From: SAR86 cluster bacterium | GTDB taxonomy: Bacteria; Pseudomonadota; Gammaproteobacteria; Magnimaribacterales; D2472 | NCBI GenBank assembly: GCA_003331545.1 | Contig: QOPC01000006.1 | Span: 1-37,147, forward strand | Length of the DNA stretch: 37,147 nt | Direction of reading: 5' to 3' | Part shown: piece after piece, positions 8,596 through 19,818 of the stretch | Numbering within the stretch: the stretch's first letter is position 1 | Layout of the letters: every line of letters begins with the position of its first letter | Notes under the pieces: generated by a model | The model's input: only the letters and a program-made list of their open reading frames with translations | Told to the model about the DNA's origin: nothing | The model's database searches: none | Program-made: the position numbers and the translations under genes

Positions 8596-10810
8596 CATAG
8601 ATAGGGCTTGACCATGCACGATGTTCAGCAGGAGCCAGACACCCATCTCTATTTTCATTAACCCCTACCCTGCATATTTCAGTTTTTATACATTTACCAT
8701 TTTCATCAAATTGACATCCTAATGGATCTGCAGATAATGTCGGCGAAGATTCTTCAATTGCTCGAACATAATAAACAACGTCTCTTCGACCAATTGAGAA
8801 TTGCTCATCCTGAAATGAAACCTTACAACTTGTGCTATTACATGGGAATGTTTTCCAAACGTCTTCTACAAGCCCTTCAATTGGCTCATTTTGATATTGT
8901 TGAGGTAATATTTTTATGACCTCAATTCGTATAATATTTCTTCTCTCATTGCTTGGGTTGTAACACTCTGAATTACAAATCTTTTCTAGTCGCTCTTGGG
9001 TCAATCCATTATTACTATAGTCAGGGCAACCTGGCTTTTGCTTTAGAGAACCTGCAGCTTTGACTGTAAAGACAGGTGACTCATCGCTGTTGACTTCTTC
9101 TCCCATTGTGAGAGATTTAGTCTGAGTTTCTGCATCAAACCATAAAAGGATTCTTGGTCCTGAAGTTGCATAAACTTCTTTTCTTTCCAACGCATCCCAA
9201 ATTGATTCCCTATTTCTTGATGATGAGTGAGCGGCAACCAAACCACCTGACATAAAATATGCACTTTGCCTTTCGGCATCTGTAGCAATATTTAAATCCA
9301 TAATGCTAGTTAAGTTAGTATTGTCTAAATCAACATAAGATGGTTCTAATTCACCTTTGGGGCGTCTTAGATCGCTCATTTTTTCGTACAATGGATCATT
9401 AAATCCGTTAGCCTCGGTATTAAAAAGTCTATCAATTTCTTTATAGCCGGTACCCGGTCGAGCACCATGATTATCACTTGAACCAATAAATCCAAACTTA
9501 AAGCGCTTTGGGTTCTGTTCATCAGTAAAATCACGCAAAGCCAAGACATACTGAGCTGAGCCTAGAGGTCTATAATTAAAAGCTGGTAAAAAACAGTCAT
9601 TGCACTGCCCTGCGTTTAAAAAATCATCTGGGTCTGTTTCATTAACTGCGGCATAGCCTGTCGGGCCCATTTGCGCAGAAAAAAGTTTTGTTTGATCTAC
9701 TAGATACTTACAAGTTTGATCATCCATTCCAGAATCTTCACATCTTGCAGCCATAATCTTGCCTGCTTGTTGGCAAGTTGGTAAAAAATCTTTAGTTTCC
9801 TCAGGACAAAAGAACTCAATGTTTCGATCAATATCTGAATCATTCCAGATTCTGTATTCTTCAGAGTTGCCATGACCGGAATATATCTCAAATAAAAATT
9901 GAGATTCATCATCCTGGAAATCTTCCAATTGTTTTTTCCAATCTGATGTTGGGGGAGTATAAAACCCCCACGTAGTCCCGTGAGGAATGACCATGTAAGG
10001 TGTATCCCAATCTTTTAATTTTTGAAACAGAATATTTGGATTGGTTGCCTCCTCATAACAATCCACTGGAAGATCTCTAGTATTGACTCCTTCAGGGCAT
10101 ATGGGTGTAGCTTGAATCTCATCAAAAAATTTATCAAATGCAAAAAATCTGTCTCTGTTTTTTAAATCTAAGGTTGCTGGCAAAGCAGACATTGTCCATG
10201 GCAGTCCAAGCCTCATAACTAAGGGGGCGACACCTCCTGAACCAATTGCTCTAGGTGGCACTAATGAGTCATCGGTTTCTAAAAAAATAACATTTTTATG
10301 TCCATAATGATTTTCAGGATTTGGGTCAACCTGAGTCCATTCCCATCCTAAGAAACTCACTAAATCATCTGTTCCTTCAGATAAATTATTGCATTGCTGA
10401 ATGCTTTCTTTAGTATCAAGCCATTTTCTTGGAGTGCTGGCTTCAGCATGATCATTAATAGACCAAAAATCTAATGCCGAACAAAATCTTGCATAATCAC
10501 ATGCATCGGCAAGTGGAGAGGCTCCTTTACCGTTCATGAATGGTAATGACCACATAAATGCATCTGTTGAATAAGTTGTATGAACATGTAAATCGCCAAA
10601 TAAGATTTGCTTTTCATCCAAAACCTCTAGCTCTGATTTAACTATATTGACTCTGCTTGCTCTATCTTGAAGTACATTTTCTGAAAGTGCTCTTCCCTCA
10701 ATAACTCCAGGACCATCCAATGTTCCAAAGAGTTTCAAAACCGCGCCACCAAAGAAAATTATTACAGTAAAGATAAATAGCAAAACAATAGAAGTTATAA
10801 GTTTTTTCAT
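8579..10810 (-). CDS. Exported/membrane-anchored DUF3604-family protein (PHP-like metal-dependent hydrolase fold suspected)
   Basis: ORF 8579..10870; ATG at 10810 (MKKLITSIVLLFIFTVIIFFGGAVLKLFG, signal anchor) is preceded by CTGGGGAGAG, and starting there avoids overlap with purA. Motifs ILFGDLHVHTTYSTDAF, LDFWSINDHAE, GFIGSSDNHGARPGTGYKE, VYATSGPRILLWFD. Confidence 0.88.
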   Translation of the reverse strand: MKKLITSIVLLFIFTVIIFFGGAVLKLFGTLDGPGVIEGRALSENVLQDRASRVNIVKSELEVLDEKQILFGDLHVHTTYSTDAFMWSLPFMNGKGASPLADACDYARFCSALDFWSINDHAEASTPRKWLDTKESIQQCNNLSEGTDDLVSFLGWEWTQVDPNPENHYGHKNVIFLETDDSLVPPRAIGSGGVAPLVMRLGLPWTMSALPATLDLKNRDRFFAFDKFFDEIQATPICPEGVNTRDLPVDCYEEATNPNILFQKLKDWDTPYMVIPHGTTWGFYTPPTSDWKKQLEDFQDDESQFLFEIYSGHGNSEEYRIWNDSDIDRNIEFFCPEETKDFLPTCQQAGKIMAARCEDSGMDDQTCKYLVDQTKLFSAQMGPTGYAAVNETDPDDFLNAGQCNDCFLPAFNYRPLGSAQYVLALRDFTDEQNPKRFKFGFIGSSDNHGARPGTGYKEIDRLFNTEANGFNDPLYEKMSDLRRPKGELEPSYVDLDNTNLTSIMDLNIATDAERQSAYFMSGGLVAAHSSSRNRESIWDALERKEVYATSGPRILLWFDAETQTKSLTMGEEVNSDESPVFTVKAAGSLKQKPGCPDYSNNGLTQERLEKICNSECYNPSNERRNIIRIEVIKILPQQYQNEPIEGLVEDVWKTFPCNSTSCKVSFQDEQFSIGRRDVVYYVRAIEESSPTLSADPLGCQFDENGKCIKTEICRVGVNENRDGCLAPAEHRAWSSPIYVNYSS

Positions 10811-10832
10811 GTCTCTCCCCAGGTCAATAAAT

Positions 10833-12056
10833 CTAGTCTTTATAAATTGTTTGATCTCTTGATGGACCAACTGAGACTATACCAACTGTGCAATCTAAAG
10901 TCTCTTCGATAAAAGATATATAATTTTGTGCTGCTTCAGGCAATCCATCAAAGGATCTTACATTGGATGTGTCTTCTTCCCAGCCAGCAAATGTTTTATA
11001 TATTGGTTTTTCGTCATCATCATAATCAACACACACTTTTATATCTTTGAATCCATCTAAAACGTCTAATTTAGTAATGCAAAGATTTGATACAGAGTTA
11101 ATGAACATAATGGATTCAAGGGCTTTTAGATCAAGCCATCCACATCTCCTGGGGCGGCCGGTTGTTGCACCAAATTCATGACCTACTTTAGCTAGTTCCT
11201 CCGCATTTGCATCAAATAACTCGGTAGGAAAAGGGCCTTCACCTACCCTTGTTGTATAAGCCTTGGTGATACCTAGAATTGAATCAATATGTTTTGGTCC
11301 AATGCCCAGCCCCGAGGAAAGCCCACCTGCAGTAGTGCTTGAGGAAGTGACAAAGGGATAAGTGCCATGATCAATATCTAACATGGATCCTTGTGCACCT
11401 TCGAAAATAATAGTCTTGTCTTGCTTAACCCACATTTTTAAAAGATCCTGAGTTTTGCATTTGTAATTATGATAAAGAAATAAATTATTTTCTAATTCTT
11501 CAAACACATCATCAAATGCTATTGATTCCGCACTGTATAATTTTTCTAAAACTTGATTATGATAATTAACCAACTTGAATAGTTTTATTTTAAGCTCTTT
11601 CAGATCTTTTAAATCTCCAAAGCGTATAGCGCGTCTTGCAATTTTGTCCTCATATGCCGGACCAATTCCTCTTCCAGTTGTTCCAATCCCTTCTTCTTTA
11701 TCTCTTACTTTATCAATTGCTATGTGGGTAGGAAGTATCAAGCAACAATCTTCACTTACAAAAAAACGGTCTTCAAAATTAATCCCACTTTCCTTTAAGT
11801 CCGAGATCTCATGCGCCAGTGCAGGCAGAGACAAAACTAGTCCGTTACCCAATACACAATTAACTTTAGGATGAAGAATGCCAGATGGAACAAGATGAAG
11901 AACCTTTTGCTCTCCATCAACCTTTAATGTATGGCCTGCATTATGGCCACCCTGGAAGCGGCAGACAGCCTCTGAGCTTTCCGCTAATGCATCTACAATT
12001 TTTCCTTTTCCTTCGTCACCCCATTGCAAACCTAGAATTAGGGTGTTGGTACTCAT
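10833..12056 (-). CDS. purA: Adenylosuccinate synthetase
   Basis: LGLQWGDEGKGKIVDALAE, GGHNAGHT, GIGTTGRGIGPAYEDK, FEGAQGSMLDIDHGTYPFVTSSST, TGRPRRCGWLD. Confidence 0.98.
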   Translation of the reverse strand: MSTNTLILGLQWGDEGKGKIVDALAESSEAVCRFQGGHNAGHTLKVDGEQKVLHLVPSGILHPKVNCVLGNGLVLSLPALAHEISDLKESGINFEDRFFVSEDCCLILPTHIAIDKVRDKEEGIGTTGRGIGPAYEDKIARRAIRFGDLKDLKELKIKLFKLVNYHNQVLEKLYSAESIAFDDVFEELENNLFLYHNYKCKTQDLLKMWVKQDKTIIFEGAQGSMLDIDHGTYPFVTSSSTTAGGLSSGLGIGPKHIDSILGITKAYTTRVGEGPFPTELFDANAEELAKVGHEFGATTGRPRRCGWLDLKALESIMFINSVSNLCITKLDVLDGFKDIKVCVDYDDDEKPIYKTFAGWEEDTSNVRSFDGLPEAAQNYISFIEETLDCTVGIVSVGPSRDQTIYKD

Positions 12057-12062
12057 ACAGGA

Positions 12063-12932
12063 TTAATTATCGCCTTTAGATTTATTGAGATATTTAAAGA
12101 AATCAGACTTAGGATCAATCAGCAAAACGTCTGATTTATTATTAAAGGTAGCGTCATAAGCTTTCATACTGCGAGTAAATTCATAAAATTCAGGATCTCC
12201 AGAGAATGACTCAGCATAGATAGCTGCAGCTGTAGCATCACCATCCCCACGAATTTGTTCTGAAGTTTTATAAGCTTCAGCTAGGATAATTACTTTCTCT
12301 TTATCAGCAGTAGATCTGATTTCATTGGATAACTCATTTCCTTCTGCACGAAGCTCTTCTGCCAGCCTATTTCTTTCTGAGCGCATCCTTTCATATACAG
12401 AATTACTAAGCTCAGGTGGCAGGTCAATTCTTTTAACTCTAAAGTCAATAATTTCAATTCCCAAATCAGATACAGAATCACCTAAATTATCTCTCATAGC
12501 GGTCATCAGCTGATCTCTTTCACCAGAAACAAGTTCGGTAACAGTTCTTCGACCAAACTGATTTTTTAGCTCAAATGCTGTCCTTTGTCCCAACAAATTA
12601 TTCAAATTCACAAAACTTCCACTTGTTGCATCATAGAAGGTTCTAACATCTGTAATTTTGTATTTAACAAATGAATCAACAATTAGATACTTACTCTCAA
12701 CGGTAAGAATTCTATTTGGCTCCTCATCAAGAGTTTGAAGTCTGGAATCATATTTTTTTACATTTTGAACAATTGGTAATTTAAAGTTCAAACCTGTTGG
12801 CAGGTCAGATTTTATGGCTTCTCCAAACTGAAATACAATGCCATCTTCTTTTTCATCGATTACAAAAAGGCTATTTAAAATTAATGCAAGGATTAGTCCT
12901 GCAAGGATTAGTAGATTCATTCCTTTAGTCAT
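12063..12932 (-). CDS. hflC: Protease modulator HflC
   Basis: SPFH/band-7 protein with N-terminal TM segment; FVIDEKEDGIVFQFGEAIKSDLPTGLNFKLPIVQNVKKYDSRLQTLD; directly downstream of hflK and upstream of purA. Confidence 0.95.
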   Translation of the reverse strand: MTKGMNLLILAGLILALILNSLFVIDEKEDGIVFQFGEAIKSDLPTGLNFKLPIVQNVKKYDSRLQTLDEEPNRILTVESKYLIVDSFVKYKITDVRTFYDATSGSFVNLNNLLGQRTAFELKNQFGRRTVTELVSGERDQLMTAMRDNLGDSVSDLGIEIIDFRVKRIDLPPELSNSVYERMRSERNRLAEELRAEGNELSNEIRSTADKEKVIILAEAYKTSEQIRGDGDATAAAIYAESFSGDPEFYEFTRSMKAYDATFNNKSDVLLIDPKSDFFKYLNKSKGDN

Positions 12933-13969
12933 TAGTCTTCCTCCGATGGTCTATTTTGTTCTAGAATTTTGTCTAATGGCAGATACATAAGATTATTACC
13001 ACCCTCTACATCCATCAAAACTTTAGTTGAATTACTGTAAAGGCCTTGCAATGCATCTAGATAAAGTCTGTCTCTGGTGACTTTAGGTGCTTTTTCATAC
13101 TCTGCTAGTAATTTATCAAAACGGACAGCTTCTCCTTCCGCATTGGCCACGACTTCTTCTTTGTACGCTTCAGCAGCCTGTATCCTAGCAAATGCCTGGC
13201 CTCTTGCCTCTGGAACAACTGAAAGACCGTACCTTTCAGCTTCATTTTGAAGCTTTACCTTATCTTCTCTTGCAGCAACCACATCATCAAATGAAGCTTT
13301 TACAGCTGAAGGTGGATCAGTCTTTTCAATATTCACTTGCTGGACTATAAGACCAGTTTGATATAAGTCTAAATAGCTTTGCAATCTAGTATCTACGTCT
13401 TGAGCAATTTGCTCACGTCCAGTGGTCAGTGTCTCTTCGAGAGTATTATCTCCAACGACATGACGCAAAGAGCTCTCTGTTGCCTCTCTTAGGCTACTTT
13501 CAGGATCACGGACATTTAAAACAAAATCCTTTAAATTTTTTATTCTATATTGAACAGAAATAGTAACGTCGACTAAGTTTTCATCTTTTGTAAGCATGTT
13601 TGCTGTTTGAGAGTAACGTCTGGTTAATGCTACGTTCTCAACATATCTTTCATCAATTCCAGCTAGCATAAAATTTAAGCCCTCGCCTGTTTCTGCATGG
13701 TATTCACCAAACCTAAGAACAATAGCTCTTTCAGGTGAATCAAGTTGATAAATAGACATACTTGCATAAATAACGAGGAAGCCAAAAAAGCCATAAAGAA
13801 ATATCTTTTTCGATGGGATATTAAATCCGTCTCCGCCCGAGGAACCATTTGATCCTGAGCCTTTTTTCGAAAACATTACAGAAAATTTCTTGATTAAATC
13901 ATCAAATGAAACTTCATCTTGATCTTTTCTGCCCCAAGGGTCTTGATTATTTTGATTATCCCAATTCAC
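12932..13969 (-). CDS. hflK: FtsH protease activity modulator HflK
   Basis: MNWDNQNNQDPWGRKDQ..., SPFH domain SPERAIVLRFGEYHAETGEGLNFMLAGIDERYVENVALTRRYS. Confidence 0.95.
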   Translation of the reverse strand: MNWDNQNNQDPWGRKDQDEVSFDDLIKKFSVMFSKKGSGSNGSSGGDGFNIPSKKIFLYGFFGFLVIYASMSIYQLDSPERAIVLRFGEYHAETGEGLNFMLAGIDERYVENVALTRRYSQTANMLTKDENLVDVTISVQYRIKNLKDFVLNVRDPESSLREATESSLRHVVGDNTLEETLTTGREQIAQDVDTRLQSYLDLYQTGLIVQQVNIEKTDPPSAVKASFDDVVAAREDKVKLQNEAERYGLSVVPEARGQAFARIQAAEAYKEEVVANAEGEAVRFDKLLAEYEKAPKVTRDRLYLDALQGLYSNSTKVLMDVEGGNNLMYLPLDKILEQNRPSEED

Positions 13970-14029
13970 GTGATTACCTTTATGTTTAAAGTTTAATTAT
14001 AGAGATAATTTGGGGTTAAATCATAAGAA

Positions 14030-14983
14030 TTAAATGATTTCAAGAAAATTAAGTTGCTTTTTTAATTCCTCAGTAGCAAGTTCAAGATTAAAAAGATCAA
14101 AACAAGTTAAATTTTCCCAGCCCCTCATCCAAGTGCACTGCCTTTTAGCCAGTTGACGGGTAGCAAAAAGAGATTTTTCAAATAATTCTGATTTTTTTAA
14201 TTGGCCATTAATAACTTGTAATCCCTGTCTGTAATTAATAGCTTTCATTGCAGGATGCGAACTAGAAATATTAAAGATATCTTTGATCTGTAAAATTTCT
14301 TCAATTAATTTATTGCCAACCAGCTCGTCCTGCCGTGTTTCTATTCTTTTGTGCAGTTCAATTCTTTGTGCAGGAAAAATTCCATACTCAATCAAGTCAT
14401 ATTTTTCTTGCAGTGCGACTGAGTTCGAATCTGCAATGCTTGCACCCACACTCTTTTTGTTTATATTTATAATCTCTAAAGCTCTTATTATTCGTTGTGA
14501 ATCATGAGGCTTAATACTTTTTGCAGCTTCAGGATCAAGCCTTGCCAGGTCCTTGAATAGATTTTCGATTCCCCCTTTGAGGATCTTTTCTTCCAAGGTT
14601 TTTCGAAAAGCTAGATCTGCGGATGGAAGAGAACTTATTCCATGCTTCAAGATATTAAAATACATCATGCTGCCACCAACCAATAATGGAATTTTTTCTC
14701 GAGAATGGATATCTTCAATTAATTTTAATGCTGATTTATAAAAGTCTGCAACAGAAAAAATACAATTCAAAGATACATAATTGACTAAATGATGAGGATG
14801 ACTCTGCAAAACATCATTCGAGGGTTTTGCTGATCCAATATTACATTCTTTGTAGACCATTACAGAATCTACGCTGATGATTTCAATTGCATCAAATGTA
14901 TTTTGCCAATGAATAGCCCATTCAGTCTTGCCTGATGCAGTTGGACCTAGTAAAAATATGATCGGCTGCTTAAGTATGTTCAA
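14030..14983 (-). CDS. miaA: tRNA dimethylallyltransferase
   Basis: P-loop FLLGPTASGKTEWAIHW, DSVMVYKECNIGSAKPS, HHLVNYVSLNCIFSVADFYKSA, LLVGGSMMYFNILKHGISSLP, QRIIRALEI. Confidence 0.96.
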   Translation of the reverse strand: MNILKQPIIFLLGPTASGKTEWAIHWQNTFDAIEIISVDSVMVYKECNIGSAKPSNDVLQSHPHHLVNYVSLNCIFSVADFYKSALKLIEDIHSREKIPLLVGGSMMYFNILKHGISSLPSADLAFRKTLEEKILKGGIENLFKDLARLDPEAAKSIKPHDSQRIIRALEIININKKSVGASIADSNSVALQEKYDLIEYGIFPAQRIELHKRIETRQDELVGNKLIEEILQIKDIFNISSSHPAMKAINYRQGLQVINGQLKKSELFEKSLFATRQLAKRQCTWMRGWENLTCFDLFNLELATEELKKQLNFLEII

Positions 14984-14989
14984 TGATTT

Positions 14990-16560
<1,571 letters not shown>

Positions 16561-16624
16561 AACAAAGGTATATTTAAATTAATGTAATAATACATTCTTT
16601 AATTTTTATCTACTCGTAATATCG

Positions 16625-17476
16625 ATGAGAATAATGATGACATTTTGGCGAGGACTTTGCCATCTACCAATAGCGTGTCACCAAGTGATGGCAAAAATTT
16701 GTGCCAAGATTTTATGGATGTTTGCAAAAAGCAGAAAGAAGATAGCTCGAGCAAATATTAATGCTTGTTTTCCAGATTTATCAAAAATCCAGCAAGATCA
16801 GCTTTTAAAGAAAAATTTTTTGTTTCTTGGCAGATCAATTATTGAAACAGGTATTGCATGGTTTTGGTCAGACAAAAAGATACAAAAATTAATTGATTAC
16901 GAAATCATTGGTTTAGATCAAATAGATGTCAAAAATCAAGTGAAAGGCAACTTAATAATTTTTAAACATTCTCAGCATTTGGAACTAGATGCCCGTCTTC
17001 TTGCCATGAATATGCCAATTTATGGAGTTAGTCGAACTCATAATTCTATTTCAATGAACAGTATTCAAGAAAAAGGAAGGCTATCAAGTATTCAAGATAC
17101 AGCTGATAAAAATAATCCTAGAAAGTTTATGAGATGGCTTAAAGATGGGAAAAATGTTCTCTACGCAATTGATCAAGATTATGGATGGGAACATTCAGTA
17201 AAGTTAAAGTTTTTTAATCAAGATGCGGCAACAATTACCACAGTTAAGAAAATTATTGATATAACTAATTGTAATTTATTATTTATAAATACATTTTATG
17301 AAAAAAATAGAATTATTCTTAAATTAGAATCGATTGCTTATATGGGACTAAATGCTCCAGAGCTTTCGCAAAAAATAAATGATGTGATGGAGGAAAAAAT
17401 TCTTCAATATCCAGCTGAATATTTGTGGGTTCATAGAAGATTTAAATCAACCTTAGGTAAAGAATTTTATCAATAG
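16625..17476 (+). CDS. Lipid A biosynthesis acyltransferase (LpxL/LpxM/HtrB family)
   Basis: KIARANINACFPDLSKIQQDQLLKKNFLFLGRSIIETGIAWFWS; HX4E motif in IIFKHSQHLELDARLL; VLYAIDQDYG...FFNQDAATITTVKKI; PAEYLWVHRRFKS. Confidence 0.92.
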   Translation: MRIMMTFWRGLCHLPIACHQVMAKICAKILWMFAKSRKKIARANINACFPDLSKIQQDQLLKKNFLFLGRSIIETGIAWFWSDKKIQKLIDYEIIGLDQIDVKNQVKGNLIIFKHSQHLELDARLLAMNMPIYGVSRTHNSISMNSIQEKGRLSSIQDTADKNNPRKFMRWLKDGKNVLYAIDQDYGWEHSVKLKFFNQDAATITTVKKIIDITNCNLLFINTFYEKNRIILKLESIAYMGLNAPELSQKINDVMEEKILQYPAEYLWVHRRFKSTLGKEFYQ

Positions 17477-17478
17477 AT

Positions 17479-18096
17479 ATGGATTTTAAAAAATTAGATA
17501 CTTTAAAAGGTTTTATGCCTGGTCATGAGGGGCAGGCCTTAACTAAATGGGCTAAAGAATTTTCTCAATATGGTCCAGCCCTTGAAATAGGGACATTTGG
17601 TGCTAAGTCTGCTTTATACATAGCGGCAGGAATCTCGTCTAATGATCAGCTTATATACACTATTGATCATCATTTAGGATCAGAAGAGCATCAATTGGGT
17701 GAGGAGTATTTCGATTCAGATATTTATGACAACCACTTAGGTCGAGTAAATACAGTACCTTTAATGCAAGAAAATCTTCAGCAATTTGATGAAAGTAAAT
17801 GGATTATTCCAATTATTGCAGATGCAAATGTTTTAGCACCTAATTGGAAACAAGAATTGGGGCTGCTATTTATCGATGGTAGTCATACAAACATCTCTGC
17901 TGAGAATGACTATGACAATTGGAGTTCAAAAATTCATTCTATGGGAGCATTGGTGATTCATGATATTTATGAAAAGCCAGAAGAAGGTGGGCAAGCACCA
18001 TATTTAATTTATCAAAAAGCTCTTAATGACGGTTTTATTCTATATGAGCGAGTAGATACGATTGTTTGCCTTACTAAGACTCAAATTGCTTTTTAG
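17479..18096 (+). CDS. Class I SAM-dependent methyltransferase (Methyltransf_24-like)
   Basis: ALEIGTFGAKSALYIAAGISSNDQLIYTIDHHLGSEEHQLGEEYF..., LGLLFIDGSHTNISAENDYDNWSSKIHSMGALVIHDI. Confidence 0.8.
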   Translation: MDFKKLDTLKGFMPGHEGQALTKWAKEFSQYGPALEIGTFGAKSALYIAAGISSNDQLIYTIDHHLGSEEHQLGEEYFDSDIYDNHLGRVNTVPLMQENLQQFDESKWIIPIIADANVLAPNWKQELGLLFIDGSHTNISAENDYDNWSSKIHSMGALVIHDIYEKPEEGGQAPYLIYQKALNDGFILYERVDTIVCLTKTQIAF

Positions 18097-19117
18097 TAAA
18101 TAAGTGATGCGCTTTTGTAAGCTTTTGATTTGCATCTGCTGCAAGGATACATGCTGCTGATGTCCAGGAGGGTGTTTCCTCTGGCCAATATATATTTTCA
18201 TTAAATTGCCAGCCCATATATGGGATTCCATTAATATCTACAATTGAGATAGCGTTATTCAGAAGCTCGGCTGCAATCTCGTCCTCCCCAATGCTTTTAA
18301 ATGCTATTGAGCATTCACTGGTTTCAGCAACTGTTACCCATGGTTCATCAGAGACACACTTTATTCCAAGGTCCTTGACCCAAAAAGAATCTTTAATTCT
18401 TGAGGTTAACTCGTTGATTCTATTTTTTGACTTTATTCCAGCTAGTATTGGGTAATACCAGTCCATAGAAAACCTACTGCGATCTTTTTTAAGGTCAAAA
18501 ATTGATAATGGCTTTTCAAGTGCTGCAAGCAATTTTGAATGCGCTTCTCTCCATTCTTGCTCAAGCTGGTACTTTTTTAGCACTTGGCAAATAGCTATAG
18601 CACATTCAAGACTTTTGGCTATCGAACTGCACCCGGTTATAAGATAGTCTTCATCAATATTTGAGGATTCATCTACATTCCAAGCAATTGCACCGTTCTT
18701 ATTCTGCATTGAAAGAGAAAATAAAATTCCATTTTTTACCACCTCCCAAAATGTTTCAAGAAATTCAATTTCTTGATTTAACAAATAAAAATGCCACACA
18801 GCTACAGCAATATAAGAAGAATAATTAGACTGTTTATTTAGTTCAAGTGCTTTGTCATTGTTATACAAGTTATACCAACTACCATCTTCATTTTGATTAT
18901 TTGCCATCCATTGAATGCCATCAATAGACTGACTGTTAAATCCCAATGTTGATAGTCCCATTACTGCTTCGAGATGATCCCAAGGATCATGAGAATTATC
19001 TAAATTAGATGGAATTGCACCAGAAGGAAGTTGGGTGCGCTCAATAAAATCGCCTATATGCCTCAGCCCAAATAATGAACTTGGATCAATGGGTGAAGCA
19101 TTTGGAAATTCACTCAT
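18074..19117 (-). CDS. Alpha/alpha-toroid protein of the 'prenyltransferase / squalene oxidase repeat' type; activity unknown
   Basis: QW-type motif Q-x3-G-x-W in MANNQNEDGSWYNLY; DPWDHLEAVMGL near the N-terminus; GWQFNENIYWPEETPSWTSAACILAADA near the C-terminus. No DxDD motif seen. Confidence 0.65.
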   Translation of the reverse strand: MSEFPNASPIDPSSLFGLRHIGDFIERTQLPSGAIPSNLDNSHDPWDHLEAVMGLSTLGFNSQSIDGIQWMANNQNEDGSWYNLYNNDKALELNKQSNYSSYIAVAVWHFYLLNQEIEFLETFWEVVKNGILFSLSMQNKNGAIAWNVDESSNIDEDYLITGCSSIAKSLECAIAICQVLKKYQLEQEWREAHSKLLAALEKPLSIFDLKKDRSRFSMDWYYPILAGIKSKNRINELTSRIKDSFWVKDLGIKCVSDEPWVTVAETSECSIAFKSIGEDEIAAELLNNAISIVDINGIPYMGWQFNENIYWPEETPSWTSAACILAADANQKLTKAHHLFTKKQFES

Positions 19118-19818
19118 TCCTTCTCAAAATAATATGCAATGCTTTTTCCAAAAATTGGATTAATAATCCTCTCTGAAATTCTTAGCCAAGCTGGATTTTG
19201 AAGAATTTGAAATTCAAGGAATTTTTTGTATATTTTAACTAAGAAATTTGCGTCTTGATTTTTCCAAAATAAACATCTTAGCCACCAGTATGCACTATGA
19301 AAACCGTGGAATCTTTCGGAGTTATTATATTTAAATCCATGATTTCTTACCTCATCAATAAGTTGATGTTTCTTAAAAATTCTTACATGACCTCCAGGCA
19401 TATTTTGATACTCCTTGGAGAGAAGCCAGCATATTTTTTCTGGCCAATATGAAGGAACGCTTGGTAAAAACTTTCCTCCTGGCTTTAAAACCCTATGAAT
19501 TTCTTCTATAGCAGCATGATAATCATCTAAGTGTTCCAATACTTCTGAACAAATAATAAGATCAAAGAAGTTCTCTTCAAAAGGCAATTGATATACTGAG
19601 CCTTCCTGAAAAATTGTGCCATTTGAATCAAGCTCTTTAAAAAACTCTAATCCTTCCTTGCACTTATCTAAAGATGGAATATCTTGATCTAAGCCATAAC
19701 AATAGACGTCCTCAAATTCATTTAATATGCCAAAAATATGTCGCCCCTCACCACATCCCACGTCAAGGACTTTTGAACGAGGTGGTAGATTAATTTTTTT
19801 AAAGTCAAAAGTTAACAT
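19114..19818 (-). CDS. Class I SAM-dependent methyltransferase (Methyltransf_11-like)
   Basis: SKVLDVGCGEGRHIFGIL, DLIICSEVLEHLDDYHAAIEEIHRVLKPGGKFLPSVPS; ATGA overlap with the toroid gene and 7-nt overlap with the GT gene. Confidence 0.93.
   Translation of the reverse strand: MLTFDFKKINLPPRSKVLDVGCGEGRHIFGILNEFEDVYCYGLDQDIPSLDKCKEGLEFFKELDSNGTIFQEGSVYQLPFEENFFDLIICSEVLEHLDDYHAAIEEIHRVLKPGGKFLPSVPSYWPEKICWLLSKEYQNMPGGHVRIFKKHQLIDEVRNHGFKYNNSERFHGFHSAYWWLRCLFWKNQDANFLVKIYKKFLEFQILQNPAWLRISERIINPIFGKSIAYYFEKE

Noticed and set aside
10811-10870. Upstream extension of the DUF3604 ORF (MVHQEIKQFIKTRFIDLGRD), overlapping purA
   Set aside because: ATG at 10810 has a strong GGGGAGAG ribosome-binding site and a clean signal anchor; the extension runs into purA's 3' end.
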